64,000 nucleotides of DNA from Sulfidibacterium sp964456625 (GTDB lineage Bacteria; Bacteroidota; Bacteroidia; Bacteroidales; F082), in assembly GCA_964456625.1 (NCBI GenBank), contig CAYWBO010000002.1, positions 1 to 64,000 of the forward strand, given 5' to 3'. Each line of letters opens with the position of its first letter. Positions within the stretch are counted from its first letter, which is position 1. Position numbers and translations under genes: made by a program. This document shows positions 17,695 through 25,940 of this stretch, piece after piece. Under the pieces are notes generated by a model that worked only from the letters and a program-made list of their open reading frames with translations, was not told the DNA's origin and did no database searches.

Positions 17695-18906
17695 ATGAAT
17701 AGCCAAGAGATATTGCAAGTTTCACCATCCGTAAAGTGGATTGGCGTTTTAGATTATGATATCGTGACGTTTGATGTGGTGATGACGACCGATTATGGTT
17801 CCACGTATAATTCCTATTTCATTAATGCTGAAAAGAAAGTCATCATCGATACTACCAAAGAGACTTTCTGGGAAACCTATGAAAAGAAGATACGATCCGT
17901 GGTTGATCCGAAGGAAATAGATTATATAGTTCTAAACCACACAGAACCTGATCATTCCGGAAATCTGAAGAATCTCTTAAAGATTGCTCCCAACGCCAAA
18001 GTAGTGGCTTCCACCACCGGGCTCCGGTATTTGAGAGACATTGTTGAAGGCGATTTTGAATCGATTGCCGTGAAGAACGGAGACACACTGGACCTCGGGG
18101 ACAAAAAGCTGCGGTTTATTTCTGCGCCCAACCTGCACTGGCCGGATACGATGTATACTTATCTGGAGGAAGATAAAATCCTGTTCAGCTGTGATTCTTT
18201 CGGATGCCATTTTGCCGATGAACGCATGTTTGATGATGAGGTGGATGATTTCAGTGTGGCCTTCCGATACTATTTTGATGTCATTATCAAGCCTTTCAGC
18301 CGTTTTATGCTCATGGCGCTGGATAAGATAGATAACCTTGAGATCGATGCTATTTGTACCGGTCACGGGCCTATTTTGAGGAAAAACTTCAAGCAGATCA
18401 TCGAACTGACCCGGCTCTGGTCGGAAAAGTTTGTAGTTCATCCCTATAAGAATAAAATATTTATTCCCTACGTATCGGCTTATCGAAACACGGGAGAGAT
18501 CGCCAAAGAGATTGCCCGAGGAATCCTGAGCACCGGAAACAATGAAGTGGAAATGATGGACATCGAGCATGTGCATCTCGGAGAGCTGGAAATGAAACTG
18601 ACCCAAAGCAATGCCATCATCGTAGGAAGCCCTACCATCAACCAGAATATCCTTTTGCCGATTTACAGGCTGTTTTCGGTGGTGAACCCTTATCGCGATC
18701 ACCGGAAACTGGCTGGCGCTTTCGGGTCTTATGGCTGGAGCGGAGAAAGCAGACAGTTGCTGGAAGTCAACCTTAAAGCATTAAAATTTAATTTCTTTGG
18801 CGAAGGACTTTTCATAAAATTTTCACTTTCAGAAGAAGAAAAAGCCAAAGCGTTCGAATATGGCCTGAATTTTGCAATAGAATTGCAGAAAATCAACGAA
18901 AGTTAA
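17695..18906 (+). CDS. A-type flavodiiron protein (oxygen/NO reductase)
   Basis: This 403-residue protein has the two-domain FprA layout. The N-terminal beta-lactamase-like domain carries the diiron ligands, with HTEPDH at residues 82-87 (His82, Glu84, Asp86) and a later CDSFGCHF and CTGHGPI. The C-terminal flavodoxin domain begins at about residue 258 with KIFIPYVSAYRNTGEIAKEI and binds FMN. These soluble enzymes reduce O2 to water or NO to N2O and protect strict anaerobes and microaerophiles; which one this favours cannot be read from sequence. The electron donor, usually rubredoxin, is not encoded nearby. Own -7 box upstream. Confidence 0.93.
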   Translation: MNSQEILQVSPSVKWIGVLDYDIVTFDVVMTTDYGSTYNSYFINAEKKVIIDTTKETFWETYEKKIRSVVDPKEIDYIVLNHTEPDHSGNLKNLLKIAPNAKVVASTTGLRYLRDIVEGDFESIAVKNGDTLDLGDKKLRFISAPNLHWPDTMYTYLEEDKILFSCDSFGCHFADERMFDDEVDDFSVAFRYYFDVIIKPFSRFMLMALDKIDNLEIDAICTGHGPILRKNFKQIIELTRLWSEKFVVHPYKNKIFIPYVSAYRNTGEIAKEIARGILSTGNNEVEMMDIEHVHLGELEMKLTQSNAIIVGSPTINQNILLPIYRLFSVVNPYRDHRKLAGAFGSYGWSGESRQLLEVNLKALKFNFFGEGLFIKFSLSEEEKAKAFEYGLNFAIELQKINES

Positions 18907-18985
18907 CTTTTTTTATGCTCTTGCCAGGTATATTTTTTAGTAATTTAGAGCATTGATAGGGTTAACTACAAGAAGACTTAACGTT

Positions 18986-19825
18986 ATGTCGAAAAGAACT
19001 GCTCTGAAATTCAAAATTGCCGTCTTAAGTATGCTGCTTCTGGCTGTAAGTATGCCTTCGAAAGCACAATCCCCGCGAAGTGTTGCAAGGAAATTCACGA
19101 AAGATATCCAAGAAAATCATAAAACCATTCTGATCAAAGAACCTGATTTTCTGTACAAGTTTAACCTGAAGTACCAGGATGCAAAGCTGACCAAAGCAGA
19201 GCAGGATTCTATAGCGTGGGTCAAGTCTGATTTTGTGAAAAATATTACGGACTCCATTTTTATGCATTTTTTCGTCGAAGGCTATGTTAGTGAGCTTAAG
19301 AAATTTGGCTTGCAGCCGTTTCTAAATAAAATGCCCATTCCTTCCAACAAACCCGATTTTTATGCGGATATCGTGCAGGCTGAACTTGAAGAACAGTACT
19401 ATCCATATTCTGACACAGCATTTCTGGACAACAAACCTTACATTTTTAAGAGAAACCTGAATGCAATGGATGTGAACTTTTGGTTTAAGGTTTTTCCGGC
19501 AGCCATGGCAGAGGAGAAGGATCTGAAGGTTTATTTCGCTGAAAATCTTCTGGTGGATAACATTGACGGAGGATTTTCGATGAATGACAAAGGCACGCTG
19601 GTTTACTATTTTAAAATAGAGAAACTGACAATCAGTAAGATATACACATATGCCGACGGGTTGGGCAGGACTTATGCCGATTTCACTTTCGATCAGTTGT
19701 TGAATAATTACCTGAAGAAAGAAGTTCCGGCGTCGAAGCTGGATGGTAAGTACTGGCATTACGATCCTGTATATAAAAAGCTTTATATCGGAGATGAGTA
19801 CAGGTTTATAGAGATCAATCAATAA
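18986..19825 (+). CDS. Secreted protein of unknown function
   Basis: I do not recognise a family. With the ATG at 18986 the protein is about 279 residues and opens with a clean signal peptide (MSKRTALKFK, hydrophobic core, SKAQ cleavage). The longer frame from 18953 would begin at ATT and is unlikely. The mature part is rich in Lys, Asp, Phe and Tyr with no further membrane segment, and contains ENLLVDNIDGGFSMNDKG and a YKKLYIGDEYRFIEI ending. This fits a soluble periplasmic or surface protein of beta-rich type. The polysaccharide deacetylase follows with its own promoter, so a shared operon is not indicated. Confidence 0.75.
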   Translation: MSKRTALKFKIAVLSMLLLAVSMPSKAQSPRSVARKFTKDIQENHKTILIKEPDFLYKFNLKYQDAKLTKAEQDSIAWVKSDFVKNITDSIFMHFFVEGYVSELKKFGLQPFLNKMPIPSNKPDFYADIVQAELEEQYYPYSDTAFLDNKPYIFKRNLNAMDVNFWFKVFPAAMAEEKDLKVYFAENLLVDNIDGGFSMNDKGTLVYYFKIEKLTISKIYTYADGLGRTYADFTFDQLLNNYLKKEVPASKLDGKYWHYDPVYKKLYIGDEYRFIEINQ

Positions 19826-19844
19826 AATCTCAGTTTCTGTTTTT

Positions 19845-19874
19845 TTGTCCGTCTATAAATAAGTCCTAACTTTG
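19845..19874 (+). promoter_or_regulatory. Promoter of the polysaccharide deacetylase gene
   Basis: TTG at 19845-19847 and TAACTTTG at 19867-19874 are separated by 19 bases. The ATG at 19882 is 7 bases downstream, giving a nearly leaderless transcript. Confidence 0.65.
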
Positions 19875-19881
19875 TTCTTGT

Positions 19882-21198
19882 ATGAATGAGATGCTTATAT
19901 ACGTCCCTAAAGAAACCAATAGGGTGCACTATGTGTTTAACCTGGTTTTTGATAATTTACTGAAAATTAAGCATAACATCACCACCGATCTGGATTTTTT
20001 TCAGTCTGCGGATCAGCCGAAAATGCTTTATGGAATCAAGGCACACACGGACGATCTCTTTTTCAGGGCACATGGCGTATTGTTTGAGCGTGGTGTCCGT
20101 AATTTTGAATTTAACTTCTCAGAATACGCCGGAAATCCTACCTTTTTCCAGGTTTACGATACGGATTCGGTATTACCGTTTGATATTTTTGCCGCCATTT
20201 TTTACATGGTGACGCGCTATGAAGAATATTTGCCTTTTGTCCGCGATAAGCACGGACGTTTTACGGCACATTTAAGTCTGAGCAAACAGCTAAACATCCT
20301 TGAAAAGCCCATTGTGAACATCTGGGCGCTGGAGATCAAAAAGATCATCTTAAAAAGATACCCGGATTTTGCTTTTCCGGAAAAGAAATTCCGTTTCTTG
20401 GCTACCTATGATGTGGATTCTGCCTGGGCTTATTCGCAAAAGAGCCTGTTTCGTATTCTGGGCGGTTATTACCTATCCCTTAAGAAATTTGATTTTAAGG
20501 AAATGGCTACAAGGACCAGGGTGCTGTTTGGGAAACAAAAAGATCCTTTTGATACTTTTGACCTGCAACTGGCCTATCAGAAAAAATACAATCTGCGCAC
20601 CATTTACTTTTTCCTTTTCAGCCGTTACAGTAGGTATGATAAGAACATCAATATTTATAACCGGAAATTTCGCCGTCTTGTGAAATGGATTGCCGATTAT
20701 GCAACCATCGGACTGCACCCTTCTTACTATTCCTCAGAACAGCCGGAGTTGCTTAAAAATGAGCTTTCCCGCCTGACGGACCTGCTGAAAATTGACATTC
20801 GGCACAGCCGTCAGCATTTCTTAAGACTGATGTTGCCGGATACTTATCAGAATATCATTGAAAATGACTTGCAGGAAGATTATACCATGGGTTACGCAGC
20901 AGCACCCGGATTCCGCGCAGGTATTGCCGATACGTATCGCTTTTATGATCTGGCGCTTGAAGTGGAAACTAAATTGCGAATTCATCCCTTTGCAGTGATG
21001 GATGGCACATTACGGGATTATATGTATCTATCACCGGATCAGGCCATTGATAAGATAAAACAACTCATTCAGGAAGTGAAAGACGTAAAAGGGACGTTTA
21101 TCTCTATTTGGCACAATGATGCCCTCAGTGAGGAAAAGCGATGGAAAGGTTGGCGACGCGTTTACGAAGCGTTACTGGAAATGGCAACAGCAGAGTAA
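19882..21198 (+). CDS. Polysaccharide deacetylase family protein
   Basis: The 438-residue protein has an N-terminal alpha/beta region found in Bacteroidota deacetylase homologues (to about residue 160), then a NodB-like part. The metal-binding motif region reads FLATYDVDSAW. Later segments are IYFFLFSRYSRYDK, the histidine-containing IGLHPSYYSSEQ, and HSRQHFLRLMLPDTYQ, and the domain closes with SIWHNDALSE. The family removes N-acetyl or O-acetyl groups from cell-surface sugars. No signal peptide is evident, suggesting action on a cytoplasmic, perhaps lipid-linked, intermediate. The FemAB/GNAT-like gene follows 23 bases later, so the two probably serve one envelope pathway. Confidence 0.82.
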   Translation: MNEMLIYVPKETNRVHYVFNLVFDNLLKIKHNITTDLDFFQSADQPKMLYGIKAHTDDLFFRAHGVLFERGVRNFEFNFSEYAGNPTFFQVYDTDSVLPFDIFAAIFYMVTRYEEYLPFVRDKHGRFTAHLSLSKQLNILEKPIVNIWALEIKKIILKRYPDFAFPEKKFRFLATYDVDSAWAYSQKSLFRILGGYYLSLKKFDFKEMATRTRVLFGKQKDPFDTFDLQLAYQKKYNLRTIYFFLFSRYSRYDKNINIYNRKFRRLVKWIADYATIGLHPSYYSSEQPELLKNELSRLTDLLKIDIRHSRQHFLRLMLPDTYQNIIENDLQEDYTMGYAAAPGFRAGIADTYRFYDLALEVETKLRIHPFAVMDGTLRDYMYLSPDQAIDKIKQLIQEVKDVKGTFISIWHNDALSEEKRWKGWRRVYEALLEMATAE

Positions 21199-21221
21199 TC
21201 TAACCTAAAAAATACTATCCC

Positions 21222-22160
21222 ATGATACATTATCTTCCCAATAATGAGATCGATAAACAAAAATGGGATTATGCCGTAAAACACTCGTTTAACGGCAATA
21301 TTTATGCTTTTTCGTGGTATCTCGATTTGATCCATGAAGGATGGGAGGCTTTAGTTGAAGATGATTATGAGCGTATTATGCCCTTGACGGGGGGTAGGAA
21401 ATGGGGGATAGGATATTTGCTGCAGCCTTTCTTCGCGCAACAGCTGGGCGTGTTTTCAACAAACATCCTTACCGGCGAGCATGTGGCCGATTTCATCAAA
21501 AATATTCCCCGGAAATTTGCTTTTGTCCGGATGAATCTGAACATTCACAATCACCCTGATATGACTGCTCCCTACGAGCTTGTAGAGAACAAAAATCATT
21601 TGTTGGACCTGATACACGATTACAGAAAGCTTTCTGCACATTACTCTCAGAACACGAAGCGGAATCTGAAAAACAGCCTGAAACAGAACCTGAGCCTTTC
21701 CAAAAACCTCAATCCCACCCAGGTGATCAGCCTTTTCAGAGACAACAAAGGAAAGGAAGTAAAACATTGGAGAGATGAGGAATATCAACGGCTGCAGCGA
21801 CTGATGTATGCTGCCATACACAAAGGTAAAGGAGTTACCTATGGCGTTTATACTACGAGCAATCAGCTTTGTGCTGCCGCCTTTTTCCTGCTGGAAAATC
21901 AACATCTGATCTTCTTGTTTTCGGGGAGCAACAGGGAAGCGAGAGAAAATGGAGCCATGACTTTTTTGTTTGATAACGTCATTAACGAATTTGCAGGTAC
22001 TCAGGTCGTTCTCGATTTTGAAGGTTCCAACGATGAAAATCTGGCCCGATTTTACCGTGGTTTTGGAGCCAAAGAAGTGTATTACAAAGTTCTGAAATAT
22101 AATATGTTACCTTTCCCGTTAAAGCAGCTTACGAATGGAGGGTTCCGGTATTTCAAGTGA
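21222..22160 (+). CDS. FemAB/GNAT-type acyl- or aminoacyltransferase
   Basis: The 312-residue protein resembles the FemAB-like branch of the GNAT superfamily. It contains a tandem acyltransferase fold with NTKRNLKNSLKQ, then the C-terminal core VTYGVYTTSNQLCAAAFFL, LIFLFSGSNREARENGAMTF and DFEGSNDENLARFYRGFGA. Members attach amino acids from aminoacyl-tRNA or acyl groups to peptidoglycan or surface polysaccharides. It lies 23 bases after a polysaccharide deacetylase, which hints at a concerted change: deacetylate an amino sugar, then acylate it again. The acyl donor and target are unknown. No membrane segment or signal peptide is seen. Confidence 0.72.
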   Translation: MIHYLPNNEIDKQKWDYAVKHSFNGNIYAFSWYLDLIHEGWEALVEDDYERIMPLTGGRKWGIGYLLQPFFAQQLGVFSTNILTGEHVADFIKNIPRKFAFVRMNLNIHNHPDMTAPYELVENKNHLLDLIHDYRKLSAHYSQNTKRNLKNSLKQNLSLSKNLNPTQVISLFRDNKGKEVKHWRDEEYQRLQRLMYAAIHKGKGVTYGVYTTSNQLCAAAFFLLENQHLIFLFSGSNREARENGAMTFLFDNVINEFAGTQVVLDFEGSNDENLARFYRGFGAKEVYYKVLKYNMLPFPLKQLTNGGFRYFK

Positions 22161-22221
22161 CGGGTTAAAACTTTCTTGAAAAGTTTCTGTTGCTGAACAA
22201 CAGATTTTGGTTTTAATCCAT

Positions 22222-22229
22222 TATTTTTG
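22222..22229 (+). promoter_or_regulatory. -7 element for upp
   Basis: TATTTTTG matches TAnnTTTG. It lies 16 bases before ATG 22246 and supports that start over the upstream TTG at 22207. Confidence 0.5.
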
Positions 22230-22245
22230 TAGCAACAAGATAATT

Positions 22246-22905
22246 ATGACAGTAGAATTAGGAAAGAAAAATTCGGTTTTAAATCAGTTTATCTCTGAAG
22301 TAAGGGATGTCAACGTTCAGAAAGACAGGCTCCGTTTCAGGAAAAATCTGGAACGCATAGGAGAGATTTTTGCATACGAGATCAGTAAGGAATTGGAATA
22401 TATTGAAAAAGAGGTTGTTACACCTTTAGGTACGGCAAAAGTCAATGTCTTGAAACACCATCCACTGCTGGCCACTATTTTAAGGGCGGGTCTGCCGTTG
22501 CACCAGGGGATGCTGAATTATTTTGATCATGCCGGAAATGCTTTTGTATCAGCGTACCGCAAATATGATCATGACGAAGATTTTATTATTAAACTGGATT
22601 ATATTTCTTCTCCCAGTGTGGACGGGGCTGTGCTCATTTTATGTGACCCCATGCTGGCTACCGGCGGTTCTCTGATCGCCTCTTTGAAAGGACTGCTCGA
22701 AAAGGGCGAACCCAGTCAGATTCACATTGTTTCGGTGCTGGCAAGCCCGGTAGGCATCGAAAACCTGAAAAAAAGCTTTTCCAAGAAGAAAATCAAAATA
22801 TGGACCTGTGCTATCGACGATGAATTAACTGCCAAGGCATACATCGTCCCTGGTTTGGGAGATGCCGGAGACCTGGCTTATGGCCTAAAAGAAGATGAAT
22901 TATGA
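22246..22905 (+). CDS. upp: Uracil phosphoribosyltransferase
   Basis: This 219-residue enzyme converts uracil plus PRPP to UMP in pyrimidine salvage. Family features are the early TILRAGLPLHQGMLNYF, the PRPP loop LILCDPMLATGGSLIASL, and the uracil-binding C-terminus with IVPGLGDAGDLAYG. The start at 22246 (MTVELGKKNS) is preferred because a longer frame from 22207 would begin within the promoter. The stop TGA overlaps the ATG of the next gene (ATGA), so upp and the MacB-type permease are translationally coupled, an odd pairing of salvage enzyme and permease. Confidence 0.92.
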   Translation: MTVELGKKNSVLNQFISEVRDVNVQKDRLRFRKNLERIGEIFAYEISKELEYIEKEVVTPLGTAKVNVLKHHPLLATILRAGLPLHQGMLNYFDHAGNAFVSAYRKYDHDEDFIIKLDYISSPSVDGAVLILCDPMLATGGSLIASLKGLLEKGEPSQIHIVSVLASPVGIENLKKSFSKKKIKIWTCAIDDELTAKAYIVPGLGDAGDLAYGLKEDEL

Positions 22906-24149
22906 AAAACAGCAAGCTCGTCAAGGAAAATATCAGAATTTCCCTGAATTCAGTCAGAAGTCACCTCATTCGTACCATTTTAACAGTGATGATCATCGCT
23001 TTTGGTATCATGGCCCTGGTAGGTATCTTTACCGCTATCGATGCCGTAAATTATTTCCTGAAAGAGAACTTTGCCATGATGGGCGCCAATACTTTCAACC
23101 TGAGTAACAGAAGCTTAAGGGTGCATATCGGGCGTCACAGAAGCAATGCAAAGCCCTATTCTATCATTACTTATGCTCAGGCACAGCAGTTTAAGGATGA
23201 TTATCATTTCCCGGCCGTCACTTCGGTGAGTATCACCGGGACCGGTACGGCGACATTAAAATATGAATCCGAAAAAACTGACCCGAATATTCGGGTAATC
23301 GGGATAGACGAAAATTATCTGGCAACTTCCGGACAGAATCTTTCTCAGGGAAGAAATTTCACAGCTCGTGAAACCCGTGAAGGCGACCATCTTGTCATTC
23401 TCGGGAGCGATATCGTGAAGAAACTGTTTCCGGATACGCCCGATCCGGTGGGAAAAATTATCAGCATCGGTCCCGGCCGTTATAAGGTGCTTGGAATTCT
23501 GAAATCAAAAGGATCCAGCGCCGGATTTAGCGGCGATTTGTCCTGTTTGCTTCCGCTGAATAACGTACGTCAGTATTTTTCCAGGCCCAACATGAATTAT
23601 AATATCAGCGTCATGGTTAACAATCCTTCACAGATGGATGCAGCCATCGGCGAAGCGACCGGGACGTTCCGTCTGGTGCGTAACGACCGCCTGGGAGAAC
23701 AGGATTCTTTTACCATTATCAAGAGTGATAGTGTGGCCAATATGTTCATTTCCCTGACCGGAAAGATCAGGTGGGGGGCGATGGCCATAGGCCTGATAAC
23801 CCTTTTGGGAGCCGCTATCGGGCTGATGAACATTATGTTGGTCTCGGTAACGGAAAGGACCCGTGAAATCGGCATACGGAAAGCCCTGGGGGCACGACGG
23901 CATACCATCCGGAACCAGTTCCTGTTCGAGGCGGTTGTGATTGCACAAATCGGAGGTATTGTAGGTATTATTATTGGTGTGATCATCGGGAACGTGGTAT
24001 CCATGATCACCAAGAGTGCTTTTGTTGTGCCCTGGATGTGGGTCCTTGGAGGAATACTGCTGACCTTTGTGGTGGCTCTGATATCCGGAATTTTGCCTGC
24101 AAATAAGGCTGCCGGACTGGATCCCATTGAATCTTTACGCTACGAATAA
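22902..24149 (+). CDS. ABC transporter permease, MacB/FtsX type
   Basis: This 415-residue protein has the MacB layout. A first transmembrane helix (about 23-45, TILTVMIIAFGIMALVGIF) is followed by a large periplasmic domain (about 50-280) and three C-terminal helices in the FtsX fold. The coupling segment ERTREIGIRKALGARR lies between helices two and three. Permeases of this type move no substrate across the inner membrane; they transmit ATP-driven force to periplasmic partners, as in MacAB efflux or lipoprotein release. No ATPase or MacA gene is adjacent, so its partner must be elsewhere. It overlaps the upp stop by 4 bases. The next sequence is AT-rich and broken by a gap. Confidence 0.9.
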   Translation: MKNSKLVKENIRISLNSVRSHLIRTILTVMIIAFGIMALVGIFTAIDAVNYFLKENFAMMGANTFNLSNRSLRVHIGRHRSNAKPYSIITYAQAQQFKDDYHFPAVTSVSITGTGTATLKYESEKTDPNIRVIGIDENYLATSGQNLSQGRNFTARETREGDHLVILGSDIVKKLFPDTPDPVGKIISIGPGRYKVLGILKSKGSSAGFSGDLSCLLPLNNVRQYFSRPNMNYNISVMVNNPSQMDAAIGEATGTFRLVRNDRLGEQDSFTIIKSDSVANMFISLTGKIRWGAMAIGLITLLGAAIGLMNIMLVSVTERTREIGIRKALGARRHTIRNQFLFEAVVIAQIGGIVGIIIGVIIGNVVSMITKSAFVVPWMWVLGGILLTFVVALISGILPANKAAGLDPIESLRYE

Positions 24150-24168
24150 CCTTTTTGGTTTCATTTTT

Positions 24169-24382
24169 TCACAATTCATACAAGCTTTCCTGAAATAGGC
24201 TCATGATTTGGGCTTGTTTTCCGTTCGATATTCCAACCATCAATNNNNNNNNNNNNNNNNNNNNNNNNNNNNNNNNNNNNNNNNNNNNNNNNNNNNNNNN
24301 NNNNNNNNNNNNNNNNNNNNNNNNNNNNNNNNNNNNNNNNNNNNCTAAATAATTGATTTATGTTTGTAATCAAATATGAAAT
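24169..24382 (-). pseudogene. Possible leftward gene interrupted by the assembly gap
   Basis: On the minus strand an open frame ends with the stop at 24169-24171 and reads MVGISNGKQAQIM then SLFQESLYEL back to the gap. To the right of the gap, a frame beginning with TTG at 24373 runs into it. A consensus minus-strand -7 box, TACATTTG (24386-24393), lies just upstream. The gap length is a placeholder, so frame continuity cannot be judged. It may be one small intact gene split by missing sequence; it is listed as pseudogene only because it cannot be read through. Confidence 0.3.
24245..24344. other. Assembly gap (100 N)
   Basis: A run of exactly 100 undetermined bases, the usual placeholder for a scaffold join of unknown length. 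Confidence 0.99.
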
Positions 24383-24777
24383 TTACAAATGTAATAATGT
24401 ACAAATATAAATTCATGTACTTAACTATAATAATATAAACCAATGTAAATCAGTACATCTTAAAATTATTATCAAATTTAAGCCAATTGGCCTGGGTGCC
24501 TTCATTAAAAATTAAATAAAAATACAATATAACTTATTTAATACCAGACTTATTATTTATTAAAACTAAATTGTACTTTATATAAAATGAATCAGTGGAC
24601 ATACTTATTAATTGAGTAATAATTTTAATATAACAAGCTGATAATTAGTTTATAATAATAAATAAACTGTAAATGAATATAAATTTCTATGTGTTACAAA
24701 TGTAAATTATTAAAATAAATCAAAATATGAATAAAAATCGTTACTTTGTATTACATTTGTAAATAAAAAATTTCCTG
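24345..24777. other. AT-rich regulatory stretch with repeated palindromes
   Basis: About 430 bases of very low GC compared with the surrounding genes, with no credible open frame. The palindrome TTACA-NN-TGTAA occurs at 24383-24394, 24694-24705 and 24751-24762, with several partial copies (TGTAAAT, TACAAAT) between. Each full copy contains a TAnnTTTG -7 element: minus strand in the first two, plus strand in the third. It lies directly upstream of the XRE regulator. Confidence 0.6.
24751..24762. promoter_or_regulatory. Candidate operator overlapping the regulator's -7 box
   Basis: The palindrome TTACA-TT-TGTAA includes TACATTTG (24752-24759), a perfect -7 element ending 18 bases before the regulator's ATG. 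A protein bound here would block its own promoter. Sister copies lie at 24694-24705 and 24383-24394. Confidence 0.5.
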
Positions 24778-25251
24778 ATGGTTGACAGAATTAAATCAAT
24801 AATGGATTACTATCATTTGAGTCCGGCACAGTTTGCTGACAGGATCGGTTTTCAGCGTTCAGCGTTATCTCATGTATTGTCGGGAAGAAACAATCCCAGC
24901 CTTGATTTTGTTTTAAAGGTTAAGTCCTCATTTCCTGATATTAACCTGGACTGGCTTACATTGGGAGCGGGGAATCAATTTGACGATGCTGCTATTGCCC
25001 CGAACGAGAAGCTTCGTACTGGTGAGGAACCGGAGATTTCCGGCCTGATGGATCGTGAAATAACATCAAAACACGAAGAAGAACAGAGCATCACAATGAA
25101 TCCGTCCCTTGAGGTTGAAAAAGCGCATCGAATTGGATCGGAAGAAATAAAATCGAAAGAATATCAGCCGGTTACAACTGGTAAAAACATTCGAAAGATC
25201 ATTCTTCTTTATGATGACGGTAGCTTTTCGGAGCATGTACCTGAAAAATAA
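24778..25251 (+). CDS. XRE-family helix-turn-helix regulator
   Basis: This 157-residue protein has an N-terminal lambda-repressor-type HTH (about residues 4-62). It shows the usual SPAQFADRIGFQRSALSHVL recognition region followed by SGRNNPSLDF and INLDWLTLGAG. A low-complexity polar linker comes next, then a short conserved end, NIRKIILLYDDGSFSEHVPE, seen in many Bacteroidota homologues and possibly used for dimerisation. It lacks the LexA/S24 protease domain. The palindromes in its AT-rich upstream region, one covering its -7 box, suggest autoregulation. The target genes are unknown; the gap-broken leftward gene is the nearest candidate. A bidirectional terminator follows. Confidence 0.85.
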   Translation: MVDRIKSIMDYYHLSPAQFADRIGFQRSALSHVLSGRNNPSLDFVLKVKSSFPDINLDWLTLGAGNQFDDAAIAPNEKLRTGEEPEISGLMDREITSKHEEEQSITMNPSLEVEKAHRIGSEEIKSKEYQPVTTGKNIRKIILLYDDGSFSEHVPEK

Positions 25252-25284
25252 AAAAAAGGCTTGCCGTTATCCGGCAAGCCTTTT
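25251..25284. terminator. Bidirectional terminator between the XRE gene and ndk
   Basis: A 12-bp stem AAAGGCTTGCCG / CGGCAAGCCTTT with a 5-base loop is flanked by A and T runs. It serves both convergent genes. Confidence 0.9.
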
Positions 25285-25305
25285 ATTGTGTGGTTCATTC
25301 GAACT

Positions 25306-25725
25306 TTATACCCATTCTCTTTTGGAAAAGAAAAATCCGCTTTCGATGATGGCGTTTTCGTCACTATCGGAACCGTGAACGGCGTTGGCTTCAATGCTGG
25401 TTCCGTATAAGGCCCTGATGGTACCTTCAGCAGCATTTTCAGGGTTTGTAGCGCCAATATAATCGCGGTAAGACTTTACTGCGTCTTCTTTTTCGAGTAC
25501 GGCTGCGATAATTGGTCCCGAGGACATAAAGTCGGTCAAGCCGTTGTAAAAGGGACGTTCTTTGTGGACGGCGTAAAATTCCATGGCATCTTCTTTGCTC
25601 ATGCTGGTCATTTTCAGTGCCTTGATTTTAAATCCGCCTTCCAAAATCTTTGCAATAATGTTTCCCATGTAGCCCTTTTTCATGGCTGTGGGCTTGATCA
25701 TTGTAAATGTGATGTTTCCTGCCAT
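25306..25725 (-). CDS. ndk: Nucleoside diphosphate kinase
   Basis: This 139-residue enzyme equilibrates nucleoside di- and triphosphates through a phosphohistidine intermediate. The catalytic His117 lies in ANAVHGSDSDENA. Family motifs are the opening TFTMIKPTAM, FYNGLTDFMSSGP and AAEGTIRALYG. It is monocistronic, with a -7 box 23 bases upstream on the minus strand and a shared terminator downstream. Confidence 0.97.
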   Translation of the reverse strand: MAGNITFTMIKPTAMKKGYMGNIIAKILEGGFKIKALKMTSMSKEDAMEFYAVHKERPFYNGLTDFMSSGPIIAAVLEKEDAVKSYRDYIGATNPENAAEGTIRALYGTSIEANAVHGSDSDENAIIESGFFFSKREWV

Positions 25726-25748
25726 TAGTCTTTGATTTTAATTTTGCG

Positions 25749-25756
25749 CAAAAATA
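25749..25756 (-). promoter_or_regulatory. -7 element for ndk
   Basis: Minus-strand TATTTTTG (TAnnTTTG), 23 bases before the ndk ATG. Confidence 0.5.
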
Positions 25757-25894
25757 ACAGAAATTTCCTGATGCTCCGGTTTTATCCGAATTACGCTCAA
25801 AAATAAACGGATTCTCATATTTATACATGATTTAACGACTTGACAATCAATTATATGGTTGTATTGTATTTTCACCCGTAATTGTGAAGATGGT

Positions 25895-25920
25895 TTGTTT
25901 TGGAGAATTCGTTAACTTCG
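25895..25920 (+). promoter_or_regulatory. Promoter deciding the nrnA start
   Basis: TTG (25895-25897) and TAACTTCG (25913-25920, one mismatch to TAnnTTTG) are 15 bases apart. They lie inside the longest possible frame, so the true start should be ATG 25941 rather than 25884. Confidence 0.4.
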
Positions 25921-25940
25921 CGCCTCACTATTTTCAATTT

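Noticed and set aside
24176..24373. Single open frame running through the 100 N gap
   Set aside because: The frame depends on the placeholder length; only the separate parts on each side can be considered.
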